Shown piece by piece: positions 49,141 through 61,859 of a stretch of DNA of 64,000 bases. Each line of letters begins with the position of its first letter. Position 1 is the stretch's first letter. The position numbers were made by a program, and so were the translations under genes. Below the pieces are notes generated by a model that saw only the letters and a program-made list of their open reading frames with translations, made no database searches and was not told the DNA's origin. Source of the DNA: Adiantum capillus-veneris (taxonomy: Eukaryota > Streptophyta > Polypodiopsida > Polypodiales > Pteridaceae); assembly GCA_014529385.2 (NCBI GenBank), contig CM043962.1, forward strand, positions 89,059,180 to 89,123,179. Direction: 5' to 3'.

Positions 49141-49309
49141 TACACTTCAAGTAGCAATTGTATAAGATCATGTATTACAAAAATTTTGTACAATGTCATC
49201 CTCTCAGAGTATCTTTCTCCACTTGTGGTTCACATACACCATTGTCTCTCTCCACCTTCGTTGACCTTCACTTGCACCGGAGTTGTTGTATGCCATTGAT
49301 CTTTTCATT

Positions 49310-52044
49310 TTATTTTTTTTGTAAATGTCTGATGGCTTGTGTTGTTGCTGAAGAGGCCAAGACTTCTTTTGCTTGCATTCGATGAATGATTCTACGATAG
49401 AACCATTCAAATAGTTCTCTCAAACTGTTAGCCTTGATTCGAGAGTCACCATGTCGTGTGTGCCTGAAATACGCATTTCTCGCCATGTAATGAGACTTTT
49501 CCATCCCTTGGGTATTCCATATTGCCGGGTTCCCATACTTTTGTATAAAATATGGTAAATGATTGAAAATGATGTGCTGGATATGAAAACAGATTACTTA
49601 GAATGTTTTACCCTCACATAGTTACACATAAAAGAGAATCCAATACACAATAATACCATGTAGTGAGGAATCTGGGTGTCTGTCCATGCCATCTTGAATG
49701 ATTTCTTGAGAAGGTTGAGATTCTCCTTGAACTTGTTCATATCACCTTGGGACCAGTCATCTTTGTCGCACATAAAAAATAGCATGTCTATTGATCGCCA
49801 AACCTCAGCCTTCGCGTTACGAGTAGTTGGTTCTTGATCTTTGACTGCAATATGTAGCTTTTTCCATCTTTGATACTCTACCTTTCTAACATAAAATGTG
49901 TTATATATTTTTCCATGTTTTGTTAGCTTCGGATCTCGTATTCCTTGGGGTTTAGATAAAAACCTCCGTGCCTTCACCCCATCGATGGATGGTTTGCATG
50001 CAACATCCTTCTCAACAGTTGATCTCTTTTCATCCCACTGGATTTTCAGATTGCCACCATGAAGCCCGATACCCGACAGTACCAATTCTAAGCACTGCAG
50101 GGCCACTTGTCGCTTTGATGAGTTCTTGATTTTCCAAGCAAACCCGATATATAAGTAGACCAATTTCTCCACAATTCTACAAAGGGCATGCATTGTACAG
50201 ATGTGGACATTCACAAATGGTATTTTCAAAACCGGTCGAAAAGCAGGGTCCTCAATGTGACGTGTTGGAGCTTTTCTCCACCACTTTGGGTCCATGACCT
50301 TTGCAGGCTCCATGCAAAACAAACACGGCAACTCTGCCATTGAACCCATTCCACAATTATACATGCACTTTAATGTTTTGAGGTCACCTACAAGATGCCA
50401 ATGAACTTGAAAGTCTCCCCTTCCATCTAGACGTAGTACCTCTCCCTGGTTAGTCTGTCGATCAATCACCTTTGGAACATTAGTTTGATGGAACACCCAA
50501 TATAGAATCTCATGATCTTCTTTCTTTACGTGCAACACAAAATAAATGAGACTTAAGTAGATGTGAATATTTGAGCTTAGCTGAGAATCTCGCTTACCTC
50601 AAAAGCACCAAGCCACCATATGTTAGATTTTGATTGAACACTAAAATACAAAGGATCATCATTGGGACACTTTGAGAGGCCTCTATTCATTAAAGTAATA
50701 GTAACACACTCTAGCTTTTTGTCTTTAACAAGCTCAGACTCATCCAGTTTCAACACAAAATGTAATTCATTAAAGTAATAGTAACACACTCTAGCTTTTT
50801 GTTTTTAACAAGCTCACACTCATCCAGTTTCAACACAAAATGTAATACCCCTCGTGACTCTTCAAATGTGATGTTGTAAACCTCCACCATTCTCTTCTGC
50901 AACATTTGAAAATCCATAAAAATATTATTGAACTCATCATATGCCATGTTTGCTCCATGGCCATTGTAAGTTGCTTTAATATGAAAGGGATGTCCAAGAT
51001 ATTCTCCTTGTGCGTCGTTAAGTTGAAGCCTCTCTTTCCAAACACTTGAGGCTGATGATAAAAGTTTGGATTTTATTCGCTTCTTAAAAAAGATGGATGA
51101 TACAGATTTCTGTATAGCCGAATATCCTCTTTTGCTTACACCAAGTGAATCAAGTGTGCCTTGTATCTCTTTTGCAGGCACTGAGTTCTCTAAAATAAAG
51201 CGGTCCACTACATTTTGCTGTAGGACCTTAAACTTCTTGTCATGTACTATATCTGCTGCAAGGCTTCTACTTATAAGTGGCTTCAATCTCTTTCCTATAT
51301 TGGCTTTGGGGTCAATTTTTTCCTTGTCAGGATAGATTGAATCTCTACATGAAGACAATGCATAAGTAAATAACATAAAATTTACTTAACTAACACTATT
51401 GAGGCACATGAAAACAATGCATAGCAAGATTTTTTTTTTTTTTTTTGCTTAACTAAGACTATTTAGTCAACCAAGAAGCATCACCTTAATGCTCGGATTC
51501 TTTTCTTGAGACCTCCGGATGCAACCTACAATGTTTCAAGATTGCGCAATTTCTTCTTTCGGATACGACCACCCAAGATGGTGTCCTTCATTTCACAACT
51601 TCGTACCTTTCCTTTCAGTTCTTGTACCTCTGTTTTGTGTTGCAAAATGGTAACCTGATCTGTAGAATGCAAATGTGAAAGACGAACAATTTCACATTGT
51701 TGAGCTTGGAGAATGCCCTTAAAAGTTTCAGCTTCCCTTGTAAGAGATTTACAATAACCGAGAAGGCCCTTTTCTCCATCACCAGCAAAGGTCAATAAGC
51801 TTGTAGGATTGACAAATGGTGGAGACGCGTTAGTCATTGGATTCTTAGGATAGAGAGATCCTCTCGTCGAGATATCTATGTGTTTAGCTCCCTGAGCTCT
51901 GAGCGTGTCTATGGATGCGGGAGGCATATGTGTGTTTGCTTTACTACACTTAATCAATGGTTGGTACTCATTGTCCAAATCAATGTGAATGTGATATTTG
52001 GCTCGTTTCTGCGTAACATTTGTGCCATTTGAGGAGTGCGCCAT
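49310..52044 (-). pseudogene. DDE-type transposase gene of copy R
   Basis: Exon 1 (ATG 52044) encodes a 173-codon basic, coiled-coil-like domain ending near 51526. A second exon (about 51355-50750), largely deleted in copy L, reads RDSIYPDKEKIDPKANIGKR to LNDAQGEYLGHPF and reaches LKLDEC with the first candidate Asp. The next exon (about 50530-49660) has VGDLK (second Asp), PCLFCME and VHICTMHALCRIVEKLV. The last exon has QGMEKSHYMARNAYF (candidate Glu). An 80-bp tandem duplication covers the first Asp and breaks the frame. Known relatives with an Asp, a GD-x-K...C-x2-C and a QG-x-E block occur in large DNA transposons; the exact superfamily is open. Confidence 0.72.
50685..50844. repeat. 80-bp tandem duplication in the copy R transposase
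   Basis: Units 50685-50764 and 50765-50844 are nearly identical; copy L has one. The length is not a multiple of three, so it disrupts the frame at the first catalytic Asp. Confidence 0.93.
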
Positions 52045-52305
52045 TAGCCAAAGGTGCAGGTTTAATGAAAAGTGAACAGGCGGCTGCGGCTTTGTCCCTC
52101 CATGTTAGCCTCATTCCCTCCATGTTGACGAGGTTCATTCAATGCAACTGAAAAGAAGATTATCCCTCAATCATTAGGGATGAATGTTCAGAAGAGTAAA
52201 GAATCTACTTAAAGTACACTTTTTGAACTTTTACCATGAAAGACCCACCTCTATTATTCGCCATATTTTCTAGAGAGAGAGTGCAAAAAATACATTTTCT
52301 TAGAA

Positions 52306-52338
52306 GGCCCTCCAAATGACCTCCGAAATTTCCTAATG
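52306..52338. repeat. TIR of copy R (right end)
   Basis: Exact reverse complement of 38391-38423, ending CCTAATG. Confidence 0.93.
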
Positions 52339-52880
52339 CTAGCAAGATTCTTTTTGTCGCATCTTCTATTGTCCTCTCTTCTCTAATCTATCTCTCAAAA
52401 ACTCTCCACCAAAAATGCATTGTCTTTGGTTGGCCTCTGCAATGAACCAAACACTAAAGTTCTGACCAACACCATTTAATTTGATCCTCGTACTTTGATC
52501 ATGTTAAACCTTACTATGGGAAATCTAGCGCTTCTTTGATAGAATCAAAAGTCGTGTAAATTCTCTTGAATTTGAAAAATAAACACTTGTCTTCATATGT
52601 CTAGTATCTTGTGTGCTTTTAACATTCTTTTGAACAAAGAGATGTGCTTATTCTCAAGTAGTCTGATCTCGTAAATAAGTGGATTTTTTATACTCTTGTA
52701 AAATTATCCGTGTAGTCTGGGAGATATATGGACTTGTCTGTTTTTGTGATTTAGTGAATTTTTTGTGTTCCAATACATCTTCTCAATAGACTTGCAGTAA
52801 AAAAGGTTCTCTTGTCTTCCTAGTTGGGCTTACCAATCACAAGTTATCAACTCTCACATTATGATTCATCCTCTCTTGTC

Positions 52881-52946
<66 letters not shown>

Positions 52947-53391
52947 ATATTTACTAGGCACAACCGTTGCAAGTGTTTCAGTGCATGGCACCCACCCTTT
53001 AATCATTGCTCTTCCATGCGTTTGACATGCTATTGATCTTAATGATGAGGGACACACATTGTAGAATAGTACCCCATTACTCTAATTGGATAGCAATAAA
53101 GCAGGGTTACAAGAACTTACATTGGGTCATTTTCGAGAATTGATATTAAAGAAATGACTAAAAATAACATTAGTAGATGGATCTTGAATGTTCTTGCTGA
53201 CACTCACACCTGCTACAACATGCCAGTTGAGGTGTGATTTTCTCTATTGACTTGTTATACACATATCTCCCCTCAACCCCCCCATCCCCACTTTTGAAAA
53301 TTGAAACATACAAACATACATTTTCTTTGGATAACCTCTAACCACCCAAGCGCCAATCTATAACGGTGTCTCGTAATGTGGCGGCACAATT
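52339..53391. other. Flank of copy R; no gene seen
   Basis: AT-rich non-coding sequence with one CT microsatellite (52885-52943, about 29 units). I see no ORF, repeat border or RNA gene. Confidence 0.6.
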
Positions 53392-54221
53392 TTGGGTGAT
53401 GGCCTGCAACATCAACTAGCAATTGGAGGAGGGAGATTTTTGCATAAGATTAAGGAATCCAGAACAAAGAACATAGAGAAAGCTTTTCCAACAGATTTTC
53501 CAAACGGTCCATCTTCTAAAAAAAGCCCTCTAGAAAGCTCCTTCAAAGATTTCTCTGTTCCCCTACTCCTATGCATGTATCTGAGGTTCAAGACGACATG
53601 GTCTCAGTTTTGTTGTTGGCATGCTTTAAGCGAGAGACAAGATGTGTCTTCTTCACGAGTGAGCTCCACCATTCTCATGAGACAAAGCATTTAGCTGTGC
53701 AGGACGTGCCAATAGACTCTATAGAGATAGAGGCAGAGCGGCAATGCTCTAGTGAGACATATCCGGTGTTGTCAGAGTCTTACAGGCAGAGGCAGAGCAG
53801 TTTTTCTCCCTAGAGACACAAGCAAAGATAACATACATGGAGTTCTTTGATATAATCATGCTAGAGGCTGATGAGTTGGTGCAAGGACGCATAGTTTTGC
53901 CTATGGGTGAGAGGGACAAAGGCATCCCAGTGTTGGCGTTGACATATCTATACATGATGAGTAATCTTGATGATGTAGTACATGCAGATAGCATAGGAGA
54001 GGCTAGGACAACTAGGTTTGCATAGATTTCATTAGTGGGGGGCATCTCATGTATGACCTACTAGTATTCAGGCCCGACCTAGAAGCTACAATGGGAGAAT
54101 TTGCAGCAGGGATTGTCAGCCGTATGATGATTGATACTAGCATGATGAATAGTGTCACATTCTCTTGAGTTATGGCTGCTATTAGTGCTTTGGACAAGGA
54201 AGAACACTACATCAAAAAGTT
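53392..54221 (+). pseudogene. Decayed coding stretch, unknown
   Basis: Reading across two or three frame changes gives a continuous plausible protein: VSVLLLACFKRETRCVFF, VQDVPIDSIEIEAERQ, MEFFDIIMLEADELVQGRIV, TYLYMMSNLDDVV and FAAGIVSRMMIDTSMM. Stops at about 54025, 54050 and 54168 break it. I do not recognise it. It runs directly up to the gag of Copia-B in the same orientation, so it could be host sequence at the insertion site or an extra ORF of that element. Confidence 0.4.
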
Positions 54222-57015
54222 GATGGCACAAACTTTGCAATTTAGTGTATGCAAGATGTGTTGATCAAGAAGGGATTGATAGCACCTTTTCATGAGAGAA
54301 AAGAGAATGCATACAATGATGATCAGTGGTAGGATTTGAATGAGTGTGCTATGGAAACCATTCCCTTGCACCTTGATGAATCCATTTACTTCACAATAAT
54401 GGATAAGACCAATGCCAAAGATTTACGAGATGCTTTATGTGGTGCAACATGGGATGGAAAAAGTGCCTCAAGCAAAGTTTTTTTAATGAAGAAACATATG
54501 CGCATGAACATGAAAGAAGGTAGTAGCATTAGCTCTCATTTGAATGAGTTCAACAATTTTTTTTCACAGCTTACTTCCAAAGGTCTTAACTTTGATGATG
54601 AGATGAAGACCATTTTCTTGCTATGTTCACTGCTATCTTCATGGGATATGTTCAATACATCCATAAGTAATTTTGTGCCTAACAAAAAGCTAGCTTTCAG
54701 TGATGTTACTAGTGCATTTATCACTAAGGAGATTAGATGTAAGTCTCTTGATGCGAGTGGACATGGTGATACGTATATGGCTAGTGGGAGCCAAGGCAAC
54801 GTGGTCATAGTCGTGGTTTCTCTCAGGATTGCAAGTACAGTCATAGCAAGAGTCATGGAAGGGAAATGATGAATGTTTAATGTTATCACTATCATAATAA
54901 GGGACATATAAAGAAGAATTTTCGTGTATTACATCGCAAAAAGGGCAAAGAAAAAGCAAAACTTGACACGCCTAAAAGCACTTGAAGATAAGAAGAACTG
55001 AATATTGTTGAGTCTACTACTTTTGAGACTGTTCTTGATGTGACAAAGCCATCAAATGTATTAATCTTCACCTTAGATTTGAGTCTTGATGCATTTCTAG
55101 CTTGTAACGAGTGTTATGCCCAAAATTGGATAGTGGACTCGCGTGCTTGTTTTCATGTGACTCCTCATAAGGAGTGGTTTTCCACATATACAACTACACA
55201 TGGTACAATGAAGTTGGGGAAGTCTTACGAGATTGATATATGCAGTATTGGGACCATAAAACTTTCTATGTGTAATGGCACTGAGTTTCTGCCGCAAAAT
55301 GTTAGACATGTACTTAAATTGACAAAGAGTTTGATGTTGGGCAATTGGACATTTTGGTTGTGTAACCATCTTTGCACATTGTTCTTGGATCATCAAGAAA
55401 GGATACTTGGACATGGTTAAAGGCCAGAAGTATGGCTCATTGTATTCACTCTATGTCTCTTCAGCTAAAGAGAATTCTATTTGCATAGCCAAGCTACCAT
55501 CTACATAAGTGTGGCATAGCCGACTGGGACATATGAGCCAAAAAGGAATGAAGGTATTGCAGTGTTCTCGTTATATCCCTATGTTAGATTACTCTAACTT
55601 TTCTTTATGTGAGCATTGCATTTATGGAAAACAAACTAGGTTGGCTCAACGCCTTTAGACAAGGAGTTAGGAAGTCCTCTATATCTTGTTCATAGCGACT
55701 TATGCGACCATATGCATGTTATGTCTCTAGGGGGGAACTATACTTCCTAACATTCATAGATGACTATACTAGGTTTATCTCTTGAAGCTGAAGAGTGAAG
55801 TATTTAGTGTCTTTCAGAAATTCTTAGTAATGGTCAAAAACCTATCAGGTAGAAAGCTTAAAGCTTTGCAAAGTGATAATGGAGGTGAGTATATCTTTTT
55901 CGAGTTCAAGTACTTTTGCAATGAACAGGGCATTAGAAGGCAGTTCACCACGCGTTACACACTTGCTTAGAACAGTGTGGAAAAAAGGATGAATATGACT
56001 ATCCACGAGCGGGTCACTTCTATGTTGTCTACGGCTAGGTTACCTCAAGAGTTTTGGGGGGAAGTTGTTATGATGGCTGTTTACTTGATAAATCTGTCAC
56101 CTAGTACACCATTGAAGTATAAGATTCCGTAGGAGATGTGGACGAACAAACAACCTAATTATGATCAATTTCATGTATTTGGATGTGAGGCATTCTCGCA
56201 TGTGCTAAAAGAGCTTAGACAAAAGCTCGATCCCAAATCACATAAGTGCATCGTCATTGGATATGGTGTAGACAGAGAGATGGGATATCATCTCTAGCAC
56301 TAAGAAGCTTATACGCAGTTGACAGGTAATATTCAATGAGTCTAAGATGCATAGACAACCAATGAAAGAGATTGAATATTGCAAAGTCAAATTTGAGTAT
56401 GTTGCTCCACCACCACTTATGCAGAATATTGGACATGCTACAGATGTTTCTACCACTATCACACCTACAAATGTTGCTTTAGAGAGTGGAATCCAGCAGC
56501 CATGCACATAGAAGGTCTACTCGTGTATCTCATGCACCTGGGAATTTTGAGCCAGGGTTGGACTATTTGTTAGTCACCAAATGTGGTGAGCCACTTGTTA
56601 TGAAGAAGCTATTTAGATGGAAGATAGCAAGAAGTGGGAGCACGCTATGCAATCTAAGTATAACTCAATTTTAGCCAACGAGACTTGGGAATTGCGAGGG
56701 TTACCAGAGGGTAAACAAGCATTGCCTTGCAAACGGGTGTATAGGAAGAAGTACATGGCACAAGATCCTGAGTCTAAATATAAAGCTAGATTGGTTTCTA
56801 AAGGATTCAAGCAAAGAAAGGCGTATATTTTGATGAGATCTTTTCTCAAGTGGTCAAGATGACTACACTACATCTTGTGCTTGGTTTAGTAACCATAGAG
56901 GACATGGAATTGGTCCAAATAGATGTGAAGACGACGTTTCTTCATGGGGATATTGAAGAAGATTTCTACATGAAGCAACCAGAAGGTTTTGAGATAAAGC
57001 CTGAGAAGCCAACAA
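54222..57015 (+). mobile_element. Copia-B: truncated, decayed Ty1/copia retrotransposon
   Basis: Gag (UBN2 type) reads DVLIKKGLIAPFHERE, LHLDESIYFTIMDKTNAKDL and SSHLNEFNNFFSQL. A knuckle remnant follows near 54890. The protease site is NWIVDSRACFHVTPH, with Arg in place of Gly. Integrase has LQSDNGGEY and LPQEFWGEVVMMAVYLINLSP. The RT starts WELRGLPEGKQALPCK and KARLVSKGFKQRK and stops after FLHGDIEEDFYMKQPEGFE at about 57015; the YVDD motif and RNase H are missing. Many stops. No LTRs were found. Confidence 0.88.
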
Positions 57016-58277
57016 GCGCAGAATTGTGCGTAGACCAAGGATTTCATTAACGTGTCCACAAATGCATGAGCACATTAATAACATGTGTTAATAACATATT
57101 TAATGTTGTGATCACATCCATATTCACACAACTTTTGCAATGATCGGCTTAAACTTGGTCTCCCTGTAAATCCTCTGGGGTTTAGATATTCTTGGCGGGG
57201 CCCACCGGGTATTGGGTTTACCCGACAGGCCCCTCAAGAATATCTAAATCCTTGTGGGCTATGTCATTACTATAAAAAGAAAACGATTGGGTGCATTTTT
57301 AGCTTTTTGGGAAAGATTTCCTTTGTTTAGAATTGTTGGTTGGCTAGGAGGATCCTTTTGGGAAGAGCGTCCTTATTTTAGGACGATCATCTTTCTTTAT
57401 AGGCTCACCTAAGGCTACTAAGCCACTAGTCTTCAATTCTTTGAATTGTTGGTAGAGTGTGGTTCGTAGCTAATGCCTGCGGATATTTAGGGACAAAGTT
57501 GGAGTCACTTGAGCTTGATTTCATTTGAACATCACATGTAATTTATATGTTTCTTGCTCCCTCATGATTTTTTATAAACGATTTGATGGAGCCAAGAGTC
57601 TTGCTTAGGGGCTAGTATTGGTTCTTGATATTTGATATGATCCACATTAAACAAGGATCTATTGTCTTATACTAGAGTATTGGGAAAACATAGATCCTTG
57701 GTTTGATTGGTGTAAAGTACAAAAGACATCCTTCATTGGGTGTGCAATGTGCATTGTATGTATGCTATCAATTTCATGTATCTTAATTTGTAAACACACA
57801 TTTATATGGTGTAAAGATTAATTGCATTTATCATGCTATAATACTTGAGGTTTAATAAAAATCGATATATGTACATCTACAAAGATTAATATTTGTGGAT
57901 ATTTTAGAGAACATCAAAACTATCGATTAAGTAGGTCTATATATTTGACTATGCATGTAAAGTAAGTTTAAAAGAAAAATAATGCATAATCTATAAACAT
58001 TTGAGCCATACTTTGAAGTTAGCATGAGTTGTCATGGATGTCATTCTTTGTTAAAATAGAAACAATAAACAACATATTTGGCAATAACTCTTGTTAAAAC
58101 ATAATAAACACAATACTTGAATTTTTAAAATAGTTTTAAATTGTTGTGTGACTACATTTTATCATCAAAATCAGTGTATGTTTGTGTAGAGATAAACATT
58201 TTTGTAATATGTGAGTATCTTTGTTGTTACTTTAGTTATGTATTCATTGTTCACACTTTCTTAAATAGGTTATTTGA
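57016..58277. other. AT-rich non-coding region between Copia-B and the hAT relic
   Basis: No ORF of note. It holds a 68-bp hairpin at 57181-57248 and a TATA-like CTATAAAAAG near 57280, the kind of layout seen in an LTR or promoter, but I cannot define ends. Confidence 0.5.
57181..57248. repeat. 68-bp two-tier hairpin
   Basis: TTTAGATATTCTTG (57181-57194) pairs perfectly with CAAGAATATCTAAA (57235-57248). Inside, GCGGGGCC faces GGCCCCTC and CGGGTA faces TACCCG, making a nearly continuous stem. Confidence 0.85.
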
Positions 58278-60330
58278 GATGGAAGAAAATGTTAAACCTA
58301 GTGATAGACCCCAATTTCAAAATAGAAACAAAAAAAGGCACCTGGGATGGAGTGGCGATATGCAATTAACATCATGATTGATTCATAGATTGGGAGTGTG
58401 AGCTATGCCATACAACAAAATCTAGTGGGGCACCTCGACTAAGGGAACATTTTCTAGGTGAACCCAAGAAACGGGCTCGCATATGTACCCACCCCAATTC
58501 AATTGCAATGGTCAAATTCTTGAGAGAAGAAATTCAAAAGAAGGAATCAAAGAAACATTACAGATATACTAGTAGTGTTTCAAAGATTCCAGAACATCAT
58601 GGTTCCAATCAACAAACCCCAAAAGCATCACCGACTTGCACTCCAAATCCCAATGTGCAGCCAGAATGCAATCTATTCATTGCATCTTTATCAAAGCCTC
58701 ATTTTGACCTGGGAAAGGTGTCTATGCATCAAACTTCATTGCAAGAAAGCTTACGTAACAGTTTGCTCGATGATGCACATCTTGCTCTTACTGAAGAGAG
58801 TTACTTTTCATGGAATGCTATGATAATAGTGGATAGTGAGCATTGGAAGAGAGCATGAAAGAAAATTGGTGAGTTTGGACTAGGGTTTTCACTGCCCACA
58901 TACCATGCTATGTGAAATGATAATTGGAGAAATTCTATGCTCAAGTAAAAGAATGTATGCAAAGGGTAATTCTTAGCAATATAGAGCTTTTAGGATCTAC
59001 TATAGTCAACAAGAGCTAGTCCAATGTAGAATAACAACCACTAATTAACTCAGTGATTGTTTCAACTAGAGGCGAAACATTTGTTTGTGTTGTGGATTCA
59101 CATGGTTCAATTAAGTCTAGGATTTATATTTTTGATGTAATTGCCTCTGTGATATAGGAAGTGGGTGATAAACATGTAGTCCAAATTGTGATAGAAAATG
59201 CAAATAACTACAAGAATGCTGACAAAATCTTGAAGCGACGATATCTGTATGTTTTTCCTTTTGGTTGCAATACACATGGTTTAAATATTGTATTAAAATA
59301 TTGGTATAAAAGTGATGATACTAAGTGGTTTGCATCTATTGTCGATATTGCTTGCCCGCTTGTGAGATTTATGCTCAAAAGATAGAGAGCATTAGATATT
59401 CTTTAACCTCGCATGTTAGTTATGTTAAAACTACCTACAGAGACTAGATTTTGCACTCACTTCTAACCTTTTGAGTCTCTTCTTCAAACCAAAGATGCAG
59501 TCATAACTACATTTACATGTATGGCATTTCATGACTGGGATAGTGAGCAAAATGGAAAAGTGAAAGAGAAAATCAAAGTCTTGAGGTAGCGCTTATGAAA
59601 AAACTTGGTGGAGTAGTGCGATGGATGCATATCATGCAATGATGCCGGTTATGTATGCCATATGAAATTTTCACCAAAGGACGTCCAATCTCAAAAAAGT
59701 GTGGATGCAATGGTGGGCTGTCCAAAGGAGTTTGGAGTGTCCTAAATGATTAGAGGATTTGATGGTGGAAAAGAATGGGCGTGTTCCGTTCTCTCATCGA
59801 CAAAGGAAATGCCTCTTGAAGTACTTTCATGCTAGATGGATTGGAGCACATACATCATTACAGAGTACTCCTTACATGCTAGATCTTGAATACTGAAATA
59901 TGGACTTGATGTCCAATGTTGAAGTGGTTCATGATTTTTACACATTGGTAAACACTTTCTATGACAATGTTGATGATCGTGTACATGCATAAAAGAAATG
60001 TCCTCCTTTCAATTGAAAGAAGGTATATTTCAAACTCCCTTGTTCAACAAATGGCAAAGAACAGCCTGCATGGAAATTGGAGCATGTGCAAATATATTCA
60101 CAACACTCTCACAACCGACTTCTTGTAGATCGAGCAGATAAACTTATTTACATGTATGGCAATGAAAAACTTTTGTGGCACATTGAAAGCAAAGAATTTG
60201 AAGAAGATATGCCCAAATGGATTTATGATTGTAATGATGTAGAAGATGAACACTTTGACGTTGGACCTATTATGTGCACAAGCCTTGGTCAAGCTCAATC
60301 AAGCATGCGACAAAGTAGACATAGATGAAA
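58278..60330 (+). pseudogene. hAT transposase relic
   Basis: A BED-type zinc finger is readable near 58390-58500 (WECELCHTTKSSGAPRLREH, then a Cys). Downstream is the DUF659-like core with VVQIVIENANNYKNADKIL and CNTHGLNIVLKYW (59161-59385). Then come PTETRFCTHF and ESLLQTKDAVITTFTC in broken frames. The last part (60077-60328) reads WIYDCNDVEDEHFDVG, like the end of hAT dimerisation regions. Multiple stops and shifts; no TIRs or 8-bp duplication identified. Confidence 0.8.
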
Positions 60331-60438
60331 GAATCTTGAAAAATGATGAAAATGAAGATTAAGAAAAATTTCATTGAATTTGTAAAAGGGTGTCATATTA
60401 GTAAAAGATTACAATTAGTTTTTGTCTTGGAATAGATC

Positions 60439-60717
60439 TTAAAATACACTAGGAGTTGCCTCTTGCAACGCCGGTGGTTTGTACTCATTGGTCATGCCAA
60501 GCATGGTATATGGGCCTTCATTAATTGCTACACCGCACAATGCGCATGTGGACATACTTTGTATTTGTCTCACCAAGAATATAAGATGGTAATAGTGTCC
60601 ACATGGCAACATATAATGGCCGCTCCAACTGTCAAAGACTTTGTAGCATAGGATACATTGGTTGGTGGAGGAACTGCTAGCCACATCTGAGACTGCTACA
60701 ACCTCAGGATGCATCAA
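60439..60717 (-). pseudogene. RING-finger-like domain, damaged
   Basis: CILCYKVFDSWSG, then LPCGHYYH and CALCG reproduce the C-x2-C ... C-x-H-x2-H ... C-x2-C spacing of a RING finger. The sixth zinc ligand (normally Cys two residues after the second His) is missing: the sequence reads HLIFL. RING domains act as E3 ubiquitin ligases. It follows a coiled coil and polyproline tract on the same strand and may be the C-terminus of the gene that includes the kinase relic upstream. Confidence 0.5.
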
Positions 60718-60798
60718 AAAGTGGGAGATGTGATTGCCTTAGGATTTAAGCGTTGAGACAGACCCTGCACATCTTGAGTAAGCTTCCTAAATTGCACT

Positions 60799-60813
60799 TC
60801 AATCCTTGCGGCA

Positions 60814-60847
<34 letters not shown>

Positions 60848-61344
60848 GGGGCTAGGGTCGATAGTCTAACTGCTTCTTGCTCTTTCTCTATGAGATTTGC
60901 CTCCAAGCTTTCCTTGACCTTGCTCAACTCCATTCCATCCCCTTTCAGCATAAGCTCAAGCTCTTGTCTTGTGAATGTCACAGTCTCCTCACATTTATCA
61001 TGGGTGTTGACGGTGACATCTCTGGACACAAAGTCCACTGGCCTATCTAGGATAAAAAAATGCATATAAAGCATTTGCTAGGCAAAGTAGAGCTATGCAT
61101 TTGCATTATGGAGAGGATGGTTGTACACCTCCAGGAAGATTCGCTCGACATTAAGTTTGATGTCATCATTTTGGCTCTTGGACACCTTCCATCTTCCCTT
61201 CTTAATCTCACCTTCTGGGCATGGCCATATCTCTTTGATCATATCCTTTGTGACATGTTTGTTTACGTCACTCCATTGGGCATGACTGGGATTTTTCCAT
61301 TTGGACAATCTACAAGCTGCTATAGTTGCATGGTGGGCATTCAA
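60799..61344 (-). pseudogene. Coiled-coil and linker segment between kinase and RING
   Basis: ORF 61344-61093 (AHHATIAACRLSKWKNPSHA) is followed by ORF 61074-60799 with a charged helical stretch (TFTRQELELMLKGDGMELSK, then KEKEQEAV-like) and a polyproline run encoded by 33 C on this strand. Frames are broken between the two. Confidence 0.4.
60814..60846. repeat. Poly-G run of 33 bases
   Basis: A pure G run on the plus strand that encodes polyproline on the minus strand. Confidence 0.95.
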
Positions 61345-61859
61345 AACCTGTGCAAGAGCTTTAAGTCACTCGTATGCCTTTCTAGCCGACTCATGGTGCT
61401 CGTTATCTTGTTTATCTACCATATCTACAAAAATATAGATGATATAAGGATCTCAGTGAACAAAAGATTAATACATAAGACAAACTGATCATTGCCCTCA
61501 AAGATTGAAAGATGAGATGCAATAATCAATGGAAAGCATCTAGGAAAGACAAGTACACCTCAAACATGAGGCCAAAAAAATTATCTTAACCACATTTCAA
61601 ATTATCATGACCACATTAGTATTCCTTCAAAGAAATATAAAAATGATTGAAGACTGAGCCAGCAAGGGTGCAACGTGCGCTAATTGAACTCTCTCGGCCA
61701 TTTAATCCAATTTTGTAATTGAGCATATTCTAAAAAAGTATGCCACTTGCATCATAGATTTCTCTCTTCGTGATTCGGCAAAGACATCTAGTTTCTGGAT
61801 TTACAATGTGTAGCTTCCATGGTAACTTTTTCGTGGGTACTGTTGCCCATCCACAGTTC

